NCBI GenBank assembly: GCA_018433885.1
Contig: JAHDQK010000019.1
Location: 1 to 64,000 of the forward strand
Direction: 5' to 3'
Source of the DNA: Candidatus Cloacimonadota bacterium
Lineage (GTDB): Bacteria; Cloacimonadota; Cloacimonadia; Cloacimonadales; Cloacimonadaceae
DNA: 64,000 nt
The notes under the pieces are model-generated. The model searched no databases and was not told the DNA's origin. It saw only the letters and a program-made list of their open reading frames with translations. Every line of letters begins with the position of its first letter. Position 1 is the stretch's first letter. Shown in pieces: positions 17,145 through 26,778 of this stretch. The translations under genes and the position numbers were made by a program.

Positions 17145-19085
17145 ATGCCATGGTATGATAACCTATTAGATAATCAACGTGAAGCAGCCAGTTGCGATTG
17201 TGACAGAGTTGTGCTATTAGCGGGCCCTGGTACCGGGAAAACGCTAACGTTAACCAGGAGAGTCTGCTACTTATTAGAGGTGCAAAACGTTGACCCCAGG
17301 AACATTTGTGTAATTACGTTTTCCAGAGCTGCAGCAGCTGAACTAAGAACAAGAATTACCAAAGAATTGGGAGAAACATCGATACCCAAGACATCAACCC
17401 TCCATTCATTTGCTTTAAGTCAATTGCTTAGGTTAACAAAGTACAATAACAACTTACCTATGCCGATCAGGATTGCAGATGATTGGGAAGAAAGATACAT
17501 AGTGCTTGAAGACCTGAAAAGGCAACTAAGTATTCCCAAGGTTTCTGATGTGAATGATCTGTTGAATCAAATGTCCTCTGACTGGCAAAGCCTTACAGCG
17601 GATGAGCAGGAATGGGAAAACCGTTTCCCAAATCCTCGATTCATTGGAGCCTGGCGAGAGCATCGGCAAGTTTACGCATACACACTAAGATCAGAATTAG
17701 TATACCAATTAAAACACACAATTCAGCAGAACCCACAAATAATTGACAATATTGGTTTCGGGTACCTCCTTGTTGACGAGTACCAAGACCTTAACAGGTG
17801 TGACCTTGCAGTTATTAAATTCCTCTCGGAGGCAGGTATTCGGCTTTTTGTTTCCGGAGATGACGACCAAAGTATATATGGGTTTCGCAAAGCTCATCCA
17901 ATGGGAATCAGAAGGTTTACAGTAGATTACCAGCAATCAGAATCTAAGAATCTGAACATTTGTAAACGATGCGATCAGAACATACTAGACTTCAGCTTGT
18001 TCGTTGCAAGACAAGACCCCCTAAGGCTTGATAAAGTTATCGTATCTGACAGCACGAGAACAGCAGACATCCGTGTGCTGAGATTTGATAATCAAATCTC
18101 TGAAGCGGAGGGTATCTCACGGTTATGTAGTTACTTAATTAATCACGAAGGCATACAAGCGCATGACATACTAATCCTGCTAAGATCTAACAAGAATAAT
18201 TGTTTTTCAAACATCATTGCTAATAGTCTTCTTGATCATGGCATATCCGTAAAAACCCAGGAAACGGAATCAAGCGTCTTTGATGATACAGGGGGACGTA
18301 GGCTATTATCTTACCTGAGGCTTATCGTTAACCCAACAGATGAGCTTTCAATGAGATCTATAATACAAACAACCCAAGGTATAGGTGCAGGTGCAATTGA
18401 TGCTATCTATCGCATATGCCAAGAGAGAAATGTTAGATTTTGCCAATCCTTGGTTTTGATAGCCCAACAACCATCAATACTAACGACATGGGGAAATAGA
18501 ATCAAGCTTGCGTTTGAAAGTATACATGTGAATCTAGCTCGATATAATCAACTATATGATCCTTCATGTATTACAACCGCCGAACTTCAAAATCTGATTT
18601 CAATCATTTGTATCGATCTTGACCTGCAGGAGACTGAGCAAGTTCAAATCTTGAACTGGTTTCAAAACTATATTGACGCTTCTGATGATGATTTATTAAG
18701 GATAGACGATATCTTAAGGGAAAAAGACACCTCACTCGAGAATGCCGAAGTCGTCTTTGAAAAAGGCAAGGTTCATATAATGTCAATGCATAAAGCTAAA
18801 GGCCTAACCGCCGAAGCAGTTATAATACCAGCATGCGAAGATGAGCATATACCTGGACGGAATACTGAAATTGAATCCATGAAAGAAGAAATGCGCTTAT
18901 TGTACGTATCTTTGACGCGCGCAAAGCATTATTTATACCTGACCTATTGTAATAGGAGAACTGATAGCCAATGTTATGCAGGTAGTAATTTAGGTCGGAC
19001 TCAACGAACTTTATCACGGTTTCTTGCAGATGCTCCTGTCTCACCTACTGACGGTACACAATTCACAAGGAGTTTACCTAATTAA
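17145..19085 (+). CDS. UvrD/Rep-family (superfamily 1) DNA helicase
   Basis: A 646-aa protein with the full UvrD/Rep set: Q-motif LLDNQREAASC, Walker A LAGPGTGKTLTLTRR, motif Ia ITFSRAAAAEL, motif II LLVDEYQDLN, motif III VSGDDDQSIYGF, motif V SMHKAKGLTAEAVIIP, and motif VI LLYVSLTRAKHYL. It unwinds DNA 3'-5' in repair, but in this context probably processes phage DNA with the neighbouring Mrr-like nuclease. A comparable helicase-nuclease pairing occurs in Gabija, whose partner is an OLD-type nuclease rather than Mrr. It ends one base before the ATG of the methylase. The C-terminal 2B/1B regions are shorter than in E. coli UvrD (720 aa). Confidence 0.88.
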   Translation: MPWYDNLLDNQREAASCDCDRVVLLAGPGTGKTLTLTRRVCYLLEVQNVDPRNICVITFSRAAAAELRTRITKELGETSIPKTSTLHSFALSQLLRLTKYNNNLPMPIRIADDWEERYIVLEDLKRQLSIPKVSDVNDLLNQMSSDWQSLTADEQEWENRFPNPRFIGAWREHRQVYAYTLRSELVYQLKHTIQQNPQIIDNIGFGYLLVDEYQDLNRCDLAVIKFLSEAGIRLFVSGDDDQSIYGFRKAHPMGIRRFTVDYQQSESKNLNICKRCDQNILDFSLFVARQDPLRLDKVIVSDSTRTADIRVLRFDNQISEAEGISRLCSYLINHEGIQAHDILILLRSNKNNCFSNIIANSLLDHGISVKTQETESSVFDDTGGRRLLSYLRLIVNPTDELSMRSIIQTTQGIGAGAIDAIYRICQERNVRFCQSLVLIAQQPSILTTWGNRIKLAFESIHVNLARYNQLYDPSCITTAELQNLISIICIDLDLQETEQVQILNWFQNYIDASDDDLLRIDDILREKDTSLENAEVVFEKGKVHIMSMHKAKGLTAEAVIIPACEDEHIPGRNTEIESMKEEMRLLYVSLTRAKHYLYLTYCNRRTDSQCYAGSNLGRTQRTLSRFLADAPVSPTDGTQFTRSLPN

Positions 19086-19086
19086 T

Positions 19087-22059
19087 ATGATTCAAAAAGA
19101 ATGTAAACGACTCGCAGAAGTAGATTTTCCGATTGCCGCAGTTTCAAAACACGCTGTCCGAGAGAAGTCTATCCATCATGGTCATCCCAGTACTTTGCAC
19201 TTGTGGTGGGCAAGGCGTCCTCTTGCTTCGAGCCGGGCGATGCTCATGGCTCTACTATTGCCAGATCCTTGTGATCCCTACTGCCCCGGTGCCTTCAAAG
19301 AAAAAGCCAGGAAATTACTTCCTTCTTTGTGTGGGACCATCGGTGAAACCGACTATGATCTGCAACGTAAGCTACTGCATTTCATAGCTGATTTTGCCAA
19401 CTGGGATAACGCGCATAGAAAGGAATACCTGGAACTTAGCAGGGCTTTGATAAAAGCCGCCCATCCTGAGGAAACACCTTTGGTGGTAGACCCCTTTGCC
19501 GGAGGAGGCAGTATTCCATTGGAGGCACTCCGAATTGGTTGCGATGCTTTTGCCAGTGATCTGAATCCAGTTGCCTGCCTGATCCTGAAAGTAATGCTGG
19601 AAGACATCCCCAAAAGCGGTCCTGAATTGATTGATGAACTGAAGGCCGCTGGAGACAGAATTATCAAACAGGCAAAAGAAGAGCTTAAGCATTATTATCC
19701 CGCTGATCCTGATGGCTCAAAACCGGTTGCCTATATCTGGGCAAGAACGGTATGCTGCGAATCTCCCGACTGCGGAGCAGAAATCCCTCTAATGCGCAGT
19801 TTCTGGCTATGCAATAAGGCAAGAAAGAAAGTAGCCTTGAAGCCAGTAGTTAAGCGAATGGATGGAGATGTCCCATCAGTTGATTTTGAAATCTTTGAGC
19901 CAAAAAAGGAAAGCGAAGTACATGGACCTACAGTGGCACGAGCCAAAGCCACCTGCTTATGCTGTGGATCGGTTCTTCCTCCTGATCGGGTTCGATCTCA
20001 GCTAGCCAATCAAAATGGTGGTGCTGATGTAATCTTTAACGATAAAGGTGAGCGATCTGGTGGCGCAAGACTCTTAGCGGTAATTACTATTAAGGAAAAT
20101 TCAATCGGAAAGAATTATAGAATCTCGCAGCATAAAGATTACAACGTGTTGATAAAAGTCCAAGATTCAATAATGGCTATTTGTAATCAGTGGAAAGATA
20201 GTGGAAAAGGTGATGTTTGCCCCATTCCTTTCGAAGCTACTCCTAAAGGGGGTGGATCTGGCGCAGGAAGAGCCTTTTCTATTCATAGTTATGGGATTCT
20301 AAGATATAAAAACCTATTTTCAAATAGACAATTACTAAGTTTGCTCACAGTTCGTAAGTTGATTGAAGCCGAGAATAGTGCAATCATACCTGATATGTTA
20401 GCTCTTTCTTTTACAAAAGGAGCGGATGGCAATAATGCACTTTGTAGATGGATGCCAGGATACGAGAGCCCTGTGAATCTCTTCTCTAGACAAGCCATTC
20501 CAATAGTGTGGGATTTTTGTGAGTCGTCGCCAGAGTCAAGATCTAGGGGCGTTTTTCTTTCTTCTCTTGATAGTCTGATTGAAATAATAAAGAACTACTC
20601 GTCAGATAAGTCTGGACAGGTGCAACAAGCCGATGCATGTTGCTCGCCTCTACCATCTGATTCTGCTGACTTGTTCTTTACTGATCCCCCATACTACGAT
20701 GCCATTCCATACTCAGATTTATCAGACTTTTTCTTTGTTTGGTTAAAGAGACTTTTGCCAAATCATCCTCTCCTTAAAGATCCCTATAACATATCAAATG
20801 AGCTAACACCTAAGGATAGAGAAATTGTCCAAGATGAAACTCGATCATACGATAATCACGTGAAAAACCGAGAGTTTTTTGAGAATATGATGGCAAAAGC
20901 TTTTTCAGAGGGCAGAAAAACACTTGCTGATCACGGTATAGGCTCAATAGTATTTGCTCATAAATCCACGGAGGGATGGGAAGCACTACTCAATGGAATT
21001 ACCAAGGGTGGATGGACTGTTACTGGTTCCTGGCCGATCGCCACAGAAATGGGAACTCGGCTAAGAGCGCGTGAGTCTGCTGCTCTGGCTACCAGCATCC
21101 ATCTAGTTTGCCGTCCTCGACCAGATAATGCAGGAATTGGAGATTGGTCTCATGTTCTGCAAGAGCTCCCTCAAAAGGTAGGTAAATGGATTGACCGTCT
21201 GGAAGCAGAGGGAGTACGGGGTGCTGATCTGGTCTTTTCCTGCATAGGTCCAGCCCTGGAGATCTACAGCCGTTACCGCAAAGTGGAGACCGCGGAAGGC
21301 ATAGAGATAAGCATCGGCACGTATTTGGAGAAGGTATGGGAAGTGGTTGGCAGGATAGCATTGGAGCAAGTGCTGGGGTCGGCAGAATCCCTGGCAAGAA
21401 ATGGCGCTTCAGGTGCCTTGGAAGAGGATGCCCGGTTAACAGCTCTTTTCCTCTGGACCCTACAATCCACAGATACATCATCAACTGCTTCAAACGAAGA
21501 GGTGGATGACGAATCAGAAGATGATGAGGACGCTCCCAAGAAAGGGAAATCCAAAGCAGGGTTTTCTCTGGTCTATGATGTTGCCAGGCGTTTTGCGCAA
21601 CCCCTGGGGATAGACTTAAGTAAATGGGATAAACGCATCATTGACATCGATAAAGGTACTGTGCGGCTAATCCCTGTATGGGAAAGGGCAGATACGCTGT
21701 TTGGCAGTGATAAGATCTCGCGGGTCGATGCAACGTTTGAAGTCAAAGAACAGCTTGAGATATTTGAAGAATATGCTTCGAAGCCACTGCCTAAGATCAA
21801 GGGCAAAAAAGTAAAGCTATCGGGAGCAGAAGAAACTCAACCGATCATGGTCACTACTCTGGATAAAGTACATGCTGCCATGCTCTTGCAAGATAATGGA
21901 CAGACCAATGCCCTAAGAGCTCTGATCAAAAGCGAGATGGAGCGGGGACAGGACTTTCTGCGCCTGGCAAACTCATTATCAGCCCTCTATCCCAAGGGCT
22001 GCGATGAAAAGAGGTTGGTGGATGCGATGCTCTTGAGTGTGCGGAGCGTGTCCAAGTAA
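19087..22059 (+). CDS. DUF1156 (COG1743) adenine-specific DNA methylase with zinc ribbon
   Basis: A 990-aa N6-adenine methyltransferase of the anti-phage-associated DUF1156 family. It would mark host DNA so that the system spares it. Visible features: the N-terminal DUF1156 signature (SKHAVREKSIHHGHPSTLHL, followed by WWARRPL), S-adenosylmethionine-binding motif DPFAGGGSIPLEALR near residue 137, cysteine pairs of a zinc ribbon (CCESPDCG, later CLCCG), and catalytic motif DPPYYDAIPYSDLSDFFF near 535. The C-terminal third has an acidic linker (DDESEDDEDAPKKGK). I chose the ATG at 19,087, one base after the helicase stop, because the conserved N-terminus begins there. The middle (roughly 20,030-20,930) is more AT-rich than the two ends of the same gene, as expected if the target-recognition segment had been exchanged. 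Confidence 0.92.
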   Translation: MIQKECKRLAEVDFPIAAVSKHAVREKSIHHGHPSTLHLWWARRPLASSRAMLMALLLPDPCDPYCPGAFKEKARKLLPSLCGTIGETDYDLQRKLLHFIADFANWDNAHRKEYLELSRALIKAAHPEETPLVVDPFAGGGSIPLEALRIGCDAFASDLNPVACLILKVMLEDIPKSGPELIDELKAAGDRIIKQAKEELKHYYPADPDGSKPVAYIWARTVCCESPDCGAEIPLMRSFWLCNKARKKVALKPVVKRMDGDVPSVDFEIFEPKKESEVHGPTVARAKATCLCCGSVLPPDRVRSQLANQNGGADVIFNDKGERSGGARLLAVITIKENSIGKNYRISQHKDYNVLIKVQDSIMAICNQWKDSGKGDVCPIPFEATPKGGGSGAGRAFSIHSYGILRYKNLFSNRQLLSLLTVRKLIEAENSAIIPDMLALSFTKGADGNNALCRWMPGYESPVNLFSRQAIPIVWDFCESSPESRSRGVFLSSLDSLIEIIKNYSSDKSGQVQQADACCSPLPSDSADLFFTDPPYYDAIPYSDLSDFFFVWLKRLLPNHPLLKDPYNISNELTPKDREIVQDETRSYDNHVKNREFFENMMAKAFSEGRKTLADHGIGSIVFAHKSTEGWEALLNGITKGGWTVTGSWPIATEMGTRLRARESAALATSIHLVCRPRPDNAGIGDWSHVLQELPQKVGKWIDRLEAEGVRGADLVFSCIGPALEIYSRYRKVETAEGIEISIGTYLEKVWEVVGRIALEQVLGSAESLARNGASGALEEDARLTALFLWTLQSTDTSSTASNEEVDDESEDDEDAPKKGKSKAGFSLVYDVARRFAQPLGIDLSKWDKRIIDIDKGTVRLIPVWERADTLFGSDKISRVDATFEVKEQLEIFEEYASKPLPKIKGKKVKLSGAEETQPIMVTTLDKVHAAMLLQDNGQTNALRALIKSEMERGQDFLRLANSLSALYPKGCDEKRLVDAMLLSVRSVSK

Positions 22060-22083
22060 TATGCTGATAATCAAATCACTAAC

Positions 22084-22119
22084 TTGCTTTTCGCTCACTA
22101 ACATTTATAATGTTAGTGA
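22084..22119 (+). promoter_or_regulatory. Promoter with operator palindrome for the AbiE-like pair
   Basis: TTGCTT (22,084-22,089), 16 bp, then a perfect TATAAT (22,106-22,111). The -10 sits inside a perfect inverted repeat with 11-bp arms, TCACTAACATT and AATGTTAGTGA, separated by TAT (22,095-22,119). AbiEi antitoxins are known to repress their own promoter by binding inverted repeats, and an operator over the -10 fits that. The pair would thus have its own control inside the long operon. Confidence 0.65.
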
Positions 22120-22147
22120 TGCAAAATCGTGTTAATGAGAGGATACA

Positions 22148-23122
22148 ATGGATGATTTGACATCAAAGACCAAAAGATATCTGGAAGATACCCTGGATTT
22201 GAGAGCGGAGATACGCTCAATTGATCTATCTGCGCAACTACCGTATTTCTACTCGGAACATTTTCGGTTTTACGATCTTGATTTAAACGGGGTAAGCTAC
22301 CTATTATGCGAGGGGAGGGATATCCTTGTGGCTAAGCAGGTACGCACTCAGTTAACTGAGTTGGAAAGCCGGATAGGCAGGCAATCAATTTACTTGAGTA
22401 ATGAGATTAACGCTAATCTCCGACGCTCCCTGGTCGAAAATCGGGTGTCGTTCATTGTCCCCAATAATCAGATTTACCTCCCCAAACTTGGGATTGTGTT
22501 CAATGAGCGTTATCGTAAAAACTTCAAGGCCACAGATCGCCTTAGCCCTGCTGCTCAAGTGATTCTGTTGCGAGCCATACTAAATCATGAGTATGACATG
22601 GTCACAGCTTCAGAATACGCAAAGAGGCTCAAATACACAGTTATGAGCGTATCAAGAGCATTTGCAGAGTTGCAGGAGTATGGTATTGTTTCCAGGGAAG
22701 AGAATTGGAAGGAAAAGCCTTTTATGTGGCTTTTCAAAGGTAGAGAATTGTGGGATAAAGCCCTTCCATTCTTGATCAATCCTGTGCGTAGATCTATGTG
22801 GATTATGGATAATGGTCGATTACCTTACTGCTTGGCAGGGATAACAGCTCTTTCCAGATATAGCATGATCAATGAAGATGATTTCAATACGTATGCTACT
22901 ATTAGTAGTATCGCAAAGAACAACTTGGACATAGTAGAGATAAGTCAAGATAGTCGACCAGCTGATAATGTTACTAAGATGCAAATCTGGAAATACAACC
23001 CTAAACTAATCTCAAGCGAAGACTGTGTTGATCGACTATCATTGTATCTGAGCATGAGAGACAGCAAAGATGAAAGAATTCAGATATCTTTGGATGAGAT
23101 GATGGCTGGTATAAGATGGTAA
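22148..23122 (+). CDS. AbiEi-like winged-helix antitoxin / transcriptional regulator
   Basis: A 324-aa protein directly downstream of a palindromic operator-promoter. A MarR-like winged-helix segment is visible at about residues 140-195 (ASEYAKRLKYTVMSVSRAFA, then QEYGIVSREE). The C-terminal half resembles the AbiEi_1-type antitoxin domain. It overlaps the nucleotidyltransferase gene by 7 nt (ATGGTAA). This antitoxin-first, coupled layout is the usual AbiE toxin-antitoxin arrangement. Expected roles: neutralise the toxin and repress the promoter. Assignment rests on the partner gene, the HTH and the operator rather than a strong sequence signature. A plain regulator of the defence operon is the alternative. 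Confidence 0.7.
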   Translation: MDDLTSKTKRYLEDTLDLRAEIRSIDLSAQLPYFYSEHFRFYDLDLNGVSYLLCEGRDILVAKQVRTQLTELESRIGRQSIYLSNEINANLRRSLVENRVSFIVPNNQIYLPKLGIVFNERYRKNFKATDRLSPAAQVILLRAILNHEYDMVTASEYAKRLKYTVMSVSRAFAELQEYGIVSREENWKEKPFMWLFKGRELWDKALPFLINPVRRSMWIMDNGRLPYCLAGITALSRYSMINEDDFNTYATISSIAKNNLDIVEISQDSRPADNVTKMQIWKYNPKLISSEDCVDRLSLYLSMRDSKDERIQISLDEMMAGIRW

Positions 23123-23865
23123 GAGGGCTGGCAACATTTAAGAACCATTTTGCTGAATATTGTGATCAATACGTTCTGATCGGCGGAGCAGCCAGCGCAG
23201 AGCTGATGGAGCAGTCCGGTCTTCCTTTTAGAGGAACTCGAGACTTGGATGTCGTCCTGATTGTTGAGGCAATGACAAATGAATTTGTGCAGGCTTTTTG
23301 GGACTTTATCGAGAATGGCAGGTATGATGTTAGGTCTCACAGTCAAAGTGAGAGAAAGTATTATCGTTTCGAGAACCCTGAAGACGAAATCTATCCAGCG
23401 TGCCTTGAGTTGTTTTCCAGGATTCCTGATAACATCAGATTTGAAGGTCATGGGCGTTTTACGCCAATACCTTTAGACGATGATCTATCATCTCTCTCTG
23501 CCATACTGCTTGATGATAGCTATTATCCTTTGATTTTGAATGGAAGAGATGATTTAGATGGATTGTCTTGCCTAAAGGTAGAGTACATCATTATCCTCAA
23601 AGCCAAGGCATGGTTGGATTTGCATCAACGGAAAGCAGACTCGAGAAAAGTCAACAGACAGAAAAACGATGTTATCCGCCTATTTCCCCTGCTCAATCCT
23701 AGCATGAGGATTGATATTCCGGAAGCGATCCAAGACGACCTTAAAGAGTATTTGAAAGCTATAGCAGAAGATAAAACCATAAACTTGAAAGACCTAGGAA
23801 TCAGCCAATTCGGCATCGCAGAAATTGTCAAAAGTATAGAACAGATATATGGTCTTTCTAACTAA
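23116..23865 (+). CDS. AbiEii-like nucleotidyltransferase toxin
   Basis: A 249-aa protein with the nucleotidyltransferase signature near the N-terminus: LIGGAASAELM, about 10 residues, then RGTRDLDVVLIV (the GG/S-x(n)-DxD catalytic pattern, with Asp residues at about 42 and 44). Later helical segments include KVEYIIILKAKAWLDL, as in AbiEii/MenA toxins, where a KxKA-type helix follows. AbiEii-type toxins stop translation by nucleotide transfer to tRNA. The ATG overlaps the stop of the preceding antitoxin-like gene. The pair lies between the methylase and the DUF499 ATPase, interrupting what is otherwise a conserved partnership, so it may be an addiction module keeping the island. Confidence 0.78.
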   Translation: MVRGLATFKNHFAEYCDQYVLIGGAASAELMEQSGLPFRGTRDLDVVLIVEAMTNEFVQAFWDFIENGRYDVRSHSQSERKYYRFENPEDEIYPACLELFSRIPDNIRFEGHGRFTPIPLDDDLSSLSAILLDDSYYPLILNGRDDLDGLSCLKVEYIIILKAKAWLDLHQRKADSRKVNRQKNDVIRLFPLLNPSMRIDIPEAIQDDLKEYLKAIAEDKTINLKDLGISQFGIAEIVKSIEQIYGLSN

Positions 23866-23890
23866 TCTATTGATATATGGAGATTAATAA

Positions 23891-26695
23891 ATGGAACCCT
23901 GGCATAAACTTGTAACACCACGAAAAGAAGTCCGGGAAGGCAGATCATTCAATCCGGATGAATTTGCCATACATTTGGAGCAGATTGTAAACGGCACTGC
24001 TCCGGAAGACTACAAGAACCCTGAGCCGTTCTTTGCCCGCACCTGTTTTACTAGCGCTTTGAAAGAACACTGTGCCATGACCCTACGCAGATTGGCAGGA
24101 GATACGGTGAATACTGCTCCGGTTATGACTTTGATAACTCAGTTTGGTGGAGGTAAGACGCACACTCTAGCTACCCTCTATCATTTGGCGAATAGCGGTG
24201 ATGCAGCCAGGGCTTTTGCTGGTATCCAAGATTTCTGCAACTGGACTGGATTGTCAGGTATTCCCAAAGCAAAAGTAGCCGTATTTGTGGGGAATGCATG
24301 GGACCCTACTCCTGGTAGGGAAACACCTTGGATAGACATTGCCTATCAGCTAGCCGGTCAAGAAGGTGTAAATGAGCTGGGCTTGAATTCTACCAAAGTC
24401 CCACCCGGAACCGAGACCTTGAACAGGGTGTTTGCAGCAGCAAAATCTCCGGTTTTGATCCTCTTTGACGAGGTGTTGAACTTCATGAACCGTCACAGAG
24501 ATATGTGTGATCAATTTCATGCCTTTATCCAAAACCTTACTGTGGCTGCAACCGGGGCCTCGAACTGCGCTGTGATGATCAGTTTACCGCGCAGCCAAGT
24601 GGAGATGACGGACTGGGATATAGCCTGGCAGGATAAGATCACCAAGGTTGTAAAGCGTGTGGCGAAAGACTTGATCGCCAATGATGAATCAGAGATCAGC
24701 GAAGTAGTTAGAAAGCGCCTCTTTGACGATATCGGTGACTCCAAAAAGATCAAGAATATCTGCAAAGAATATGCGCTGTGGGCGTTTGAACGAAGGGCTC
24801 AGCTTCCCCCGGAGTGGATGTCTGTTGATAGATCAACCACAGAAGCTTCAGCTATCGAGATGCTGCAAAAGAAATTTGAACAATGCTATCCCTTTCACCC
24901 AGCTACCCTGTCTGTCTTCCAAAAGAAGTGGCAAGCGCTTACCCAGTTTCAGCAAACCCGCGGAACCCTAGCGATGCTTGCCCAGTGGATATCTTATGCC
25001 TATAAAACAGGTTATACAGAAGCCAGAAGAGAAACCTTGATCACGTTGGGATCGGCGCCTCTGGAAGCCAATGAATTCAGAGGCGTGGTTCTGGGACAAC
25101 TGGGTGAAATGAGGCTTCAAGCTGCGATTGATGCTGATCTCTCTGGTAAACATTCTCACGCTAACGCCCTAGATGCTGATGCTAAGGATGAATTGAAATA
25201 TATCCATCGCAAGGTTGGCACGGCGATCTTCTTTGAATCTTCAGGCGGTCAGAGCGATAAAACCGCTCATCTACCGGAACTCAGATTTGCCCTGGGCGGT
25301 CCTGGCTTGGATACCACAACAATTGATAATGCGGCCTTTGCACTTGAAGATAAGGCCTATTTCATCCGTAGAGTTGGCACAGATGGCTATAAAATCGGTT
25401 TTCAACCCACTCTGAAGAAAGTGGTCAATGACCGTAGGGCATCCATTGATTATGAAAGCCAGGTTAAGCCATTACTCAAAGAGACCATTCAGACAGAATT
25501 CAAAAAGAACAGCCAGCTACCTATATCGTTTTTCCCTGCTGATAGCAGTTCTATTCAAGACTCTACTAAGCTGACGATTGTAGTAGCCGAACCCGATAAA
25601 GAATGGATGGAAAGTGAAGCATTCAAAACTGATCTATCTCAATGGATCAAATCCAGAGGAACTTCACCCAGGCTGTATCCAGCAGCTTTGATTTGGTGCT
25701 TTAAAAAGCAAGGGCGAGAGTTGAGGGATAAGGCTGAGGTTCTGCTAGCTTGGAAACAAGTAAACAAGGAATACGCTGACGGCCTACTTGGAAGCGATAT
25801 GAGCAGCAGCGATATTGCTGAGCTGAGATCTAAACTGATCGATTCAGAAAATGCGGTCAAAGATGAGATATGGGCATCATACCGGTATATTGCTCTATAT
25901 ACCAAAAATCAGGAAAATCACAATCTTCACATAATCGACCTAGGCCAGGGTCACTCCAGTGCCAGCATCTCGCTAAGCTATAGGATTATTACGGCTATGA
26001 AATCTCAAGCACTCTTGAATGATTCTGTGGGTGTTAGCTACCTGGAGCGATCTTGGCCTGAGGCATTCAAAGATAAAGGCGCATGGCCTCTGAAGAGCCT
26101 AAGGCAAAGCTTTCTGGACGGCTCTCTTACTCGTCTGGCTGATCCTGATGCGGTTCTGAAAAGCAAGATTCACGACTTTGTGTATAAAGGAGATGCGGGA
26201 CTTATCTCATCATCCAGTGCCGATGGCTCAGGTTATCACCTCTGGTTCAAGGAAGACATTGATCCTTCAGAGATCATGTTTGTATCAGAAGTGAGCCTGG
26301 TGATGGCAAAAAAGGTGGATCTATACAAACCCAAAGATGAGCATGGTCCTCAACCTGATCCTGATGGAAGAGTGACACCTCCCGAACCTGAGGGTGATGG
26401 TCAAGGGACTAGTACTAACTCTGGAACTGGTTCCACATCAGGTCAGGACCAAAATGATCCTCAGTCTGAGCTGCCGCGCATCGAAACAATAAAACTGAGC
26501 GGAGAACTACCTTATGAGCTTTGGAACAAGTTCTCCAGGTCAGTTCTCAACAAGCTAAATGCAAGCAGCAAGAGTCTGTCCATCAAGATAGACATCAAAG
26601 CTGAAGTGGAATCCAACCGCTCTGAGAATATTAAGAAAGAGCTCTTGAGCGGGATACAAGAGGTGAATCTGGATGATAAGATTAAGATTATATGA
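23891..26695 (+). CDS. DUF499 (COG1483) AAA+ ATPase
   Basis: A 934-aa protein of the anti-phage-associated DUF499 family, related in organisation to the PglY/BrxC ATPases of BREX. Visible features: the N-terminal family block (LVTPRKEVREGRSFNPDEFA), Walker A FGGGKTHTL near residue 88, and Walker B VLILFDEVLNFMN near 193. A Pro/Gly/Ser-rich linker at about 815-855 precedes a C-terminal domain starting IKLSGELPYELWNKF. It usually partners the DUF1156 methylase and an SNF2 helicase. Here it follows the AbiE-like pair by 25 nt with a weak GGAG site. Probable role: energy-dependent sensing or assembly of the restriction complex. Base composition is close to the methylase and SNF2 genes and differs from the AT-rich genes between them. 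Confidence 0.92.
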   Translation: MEPWHKLVTPRKEVREGRSFNPDEFAIHLEQIVNGTAPEDYKNPEPFFARTCFTSALKEHCAMTLRRLAGDTVNTAPVMTLITQFGGGKTHTLATLYHLANSGDAARAFAGIQDFCNWTGLSGIPKAKVAVFVGNAWDPTPGRETPWIDIAYQLAGQEGVNELGLNSTKVPPGTETLNRVFAAAKSPVLILFDEVLNFMNRHRDMCDQFHAFIQNLTVAATGASNCAVMISLPRSQVEMTDWDIAWQDKITKVVKRVAKDLIANDESEISEVVRKRLFDDIGDSKKIKNICKEYALWAFERRAQLPPEWMSVDRSTTEASAIEMLQKKFEQCYPFHPATLSVFQKKWQALTQFQQTRGTLAMLAQWISYAYKTGYTEARRETLITLGSAPLEANEFRGVVLGQLGEMRLQAAIDADLSGKHSHANALDADAKDELKYIHRKVGTAIFFESSGGQSDKTAHLPELRFALGGPGLDTTTIDNAAFALEDKAYFIRRVGTDGYKIGFQPTLKKVVNDRRASIDYESQVKPLLKETIQTEFKKNSQLPISFFPADSSSIQDSTKLTIVVAEPDKEWMESEAFKTDLSQWIKSRGTSPRLYPAALIWCFKKQGRELRDKAEVLLAWKQVNKEYADGLLGSDMSSSDIAELRSKLIDSENAVKDEIWASYRYIALYTKNQENHNLHIIDLGQGHSSASISLSYRIITAMKSQALLNDSVGVSYLERSWPEAFKDKGAWPLKSLRQSFLDGSLTRLADPDAVLKSKIHDFVYKGDAGLISSSSADGSGYHLWFKEDIDPSEIMFVSEVSLVMAKKVDLYKPKDEHGPQPDPDGRVTPPEPEGDGQGTSTNSGTGSTSGQDQNDPQSELPRIETIKLSGELPYELWNKFSRSVLNKLNASSKSLSIKIDIKAEVESNRSENIKKELLSGIQEVNLDDKIKII

Positions 26696-26778
26696 GTCCT
26701 TCACAAGGACGAGGCTTTATTGTTTTGAAAAATTTGTGAAGTGTCCTATCTGCATACTAACATAAAATCGATGAGAAA

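Noticed and set aside
26696-26730. Small hairpin GTCCTT/AAGGAC after the DUF499 gene as a terminator
   Set aside because: The stem is only 6 bp and no T run follows directly, so termination before the GmrSD gene is not supported.
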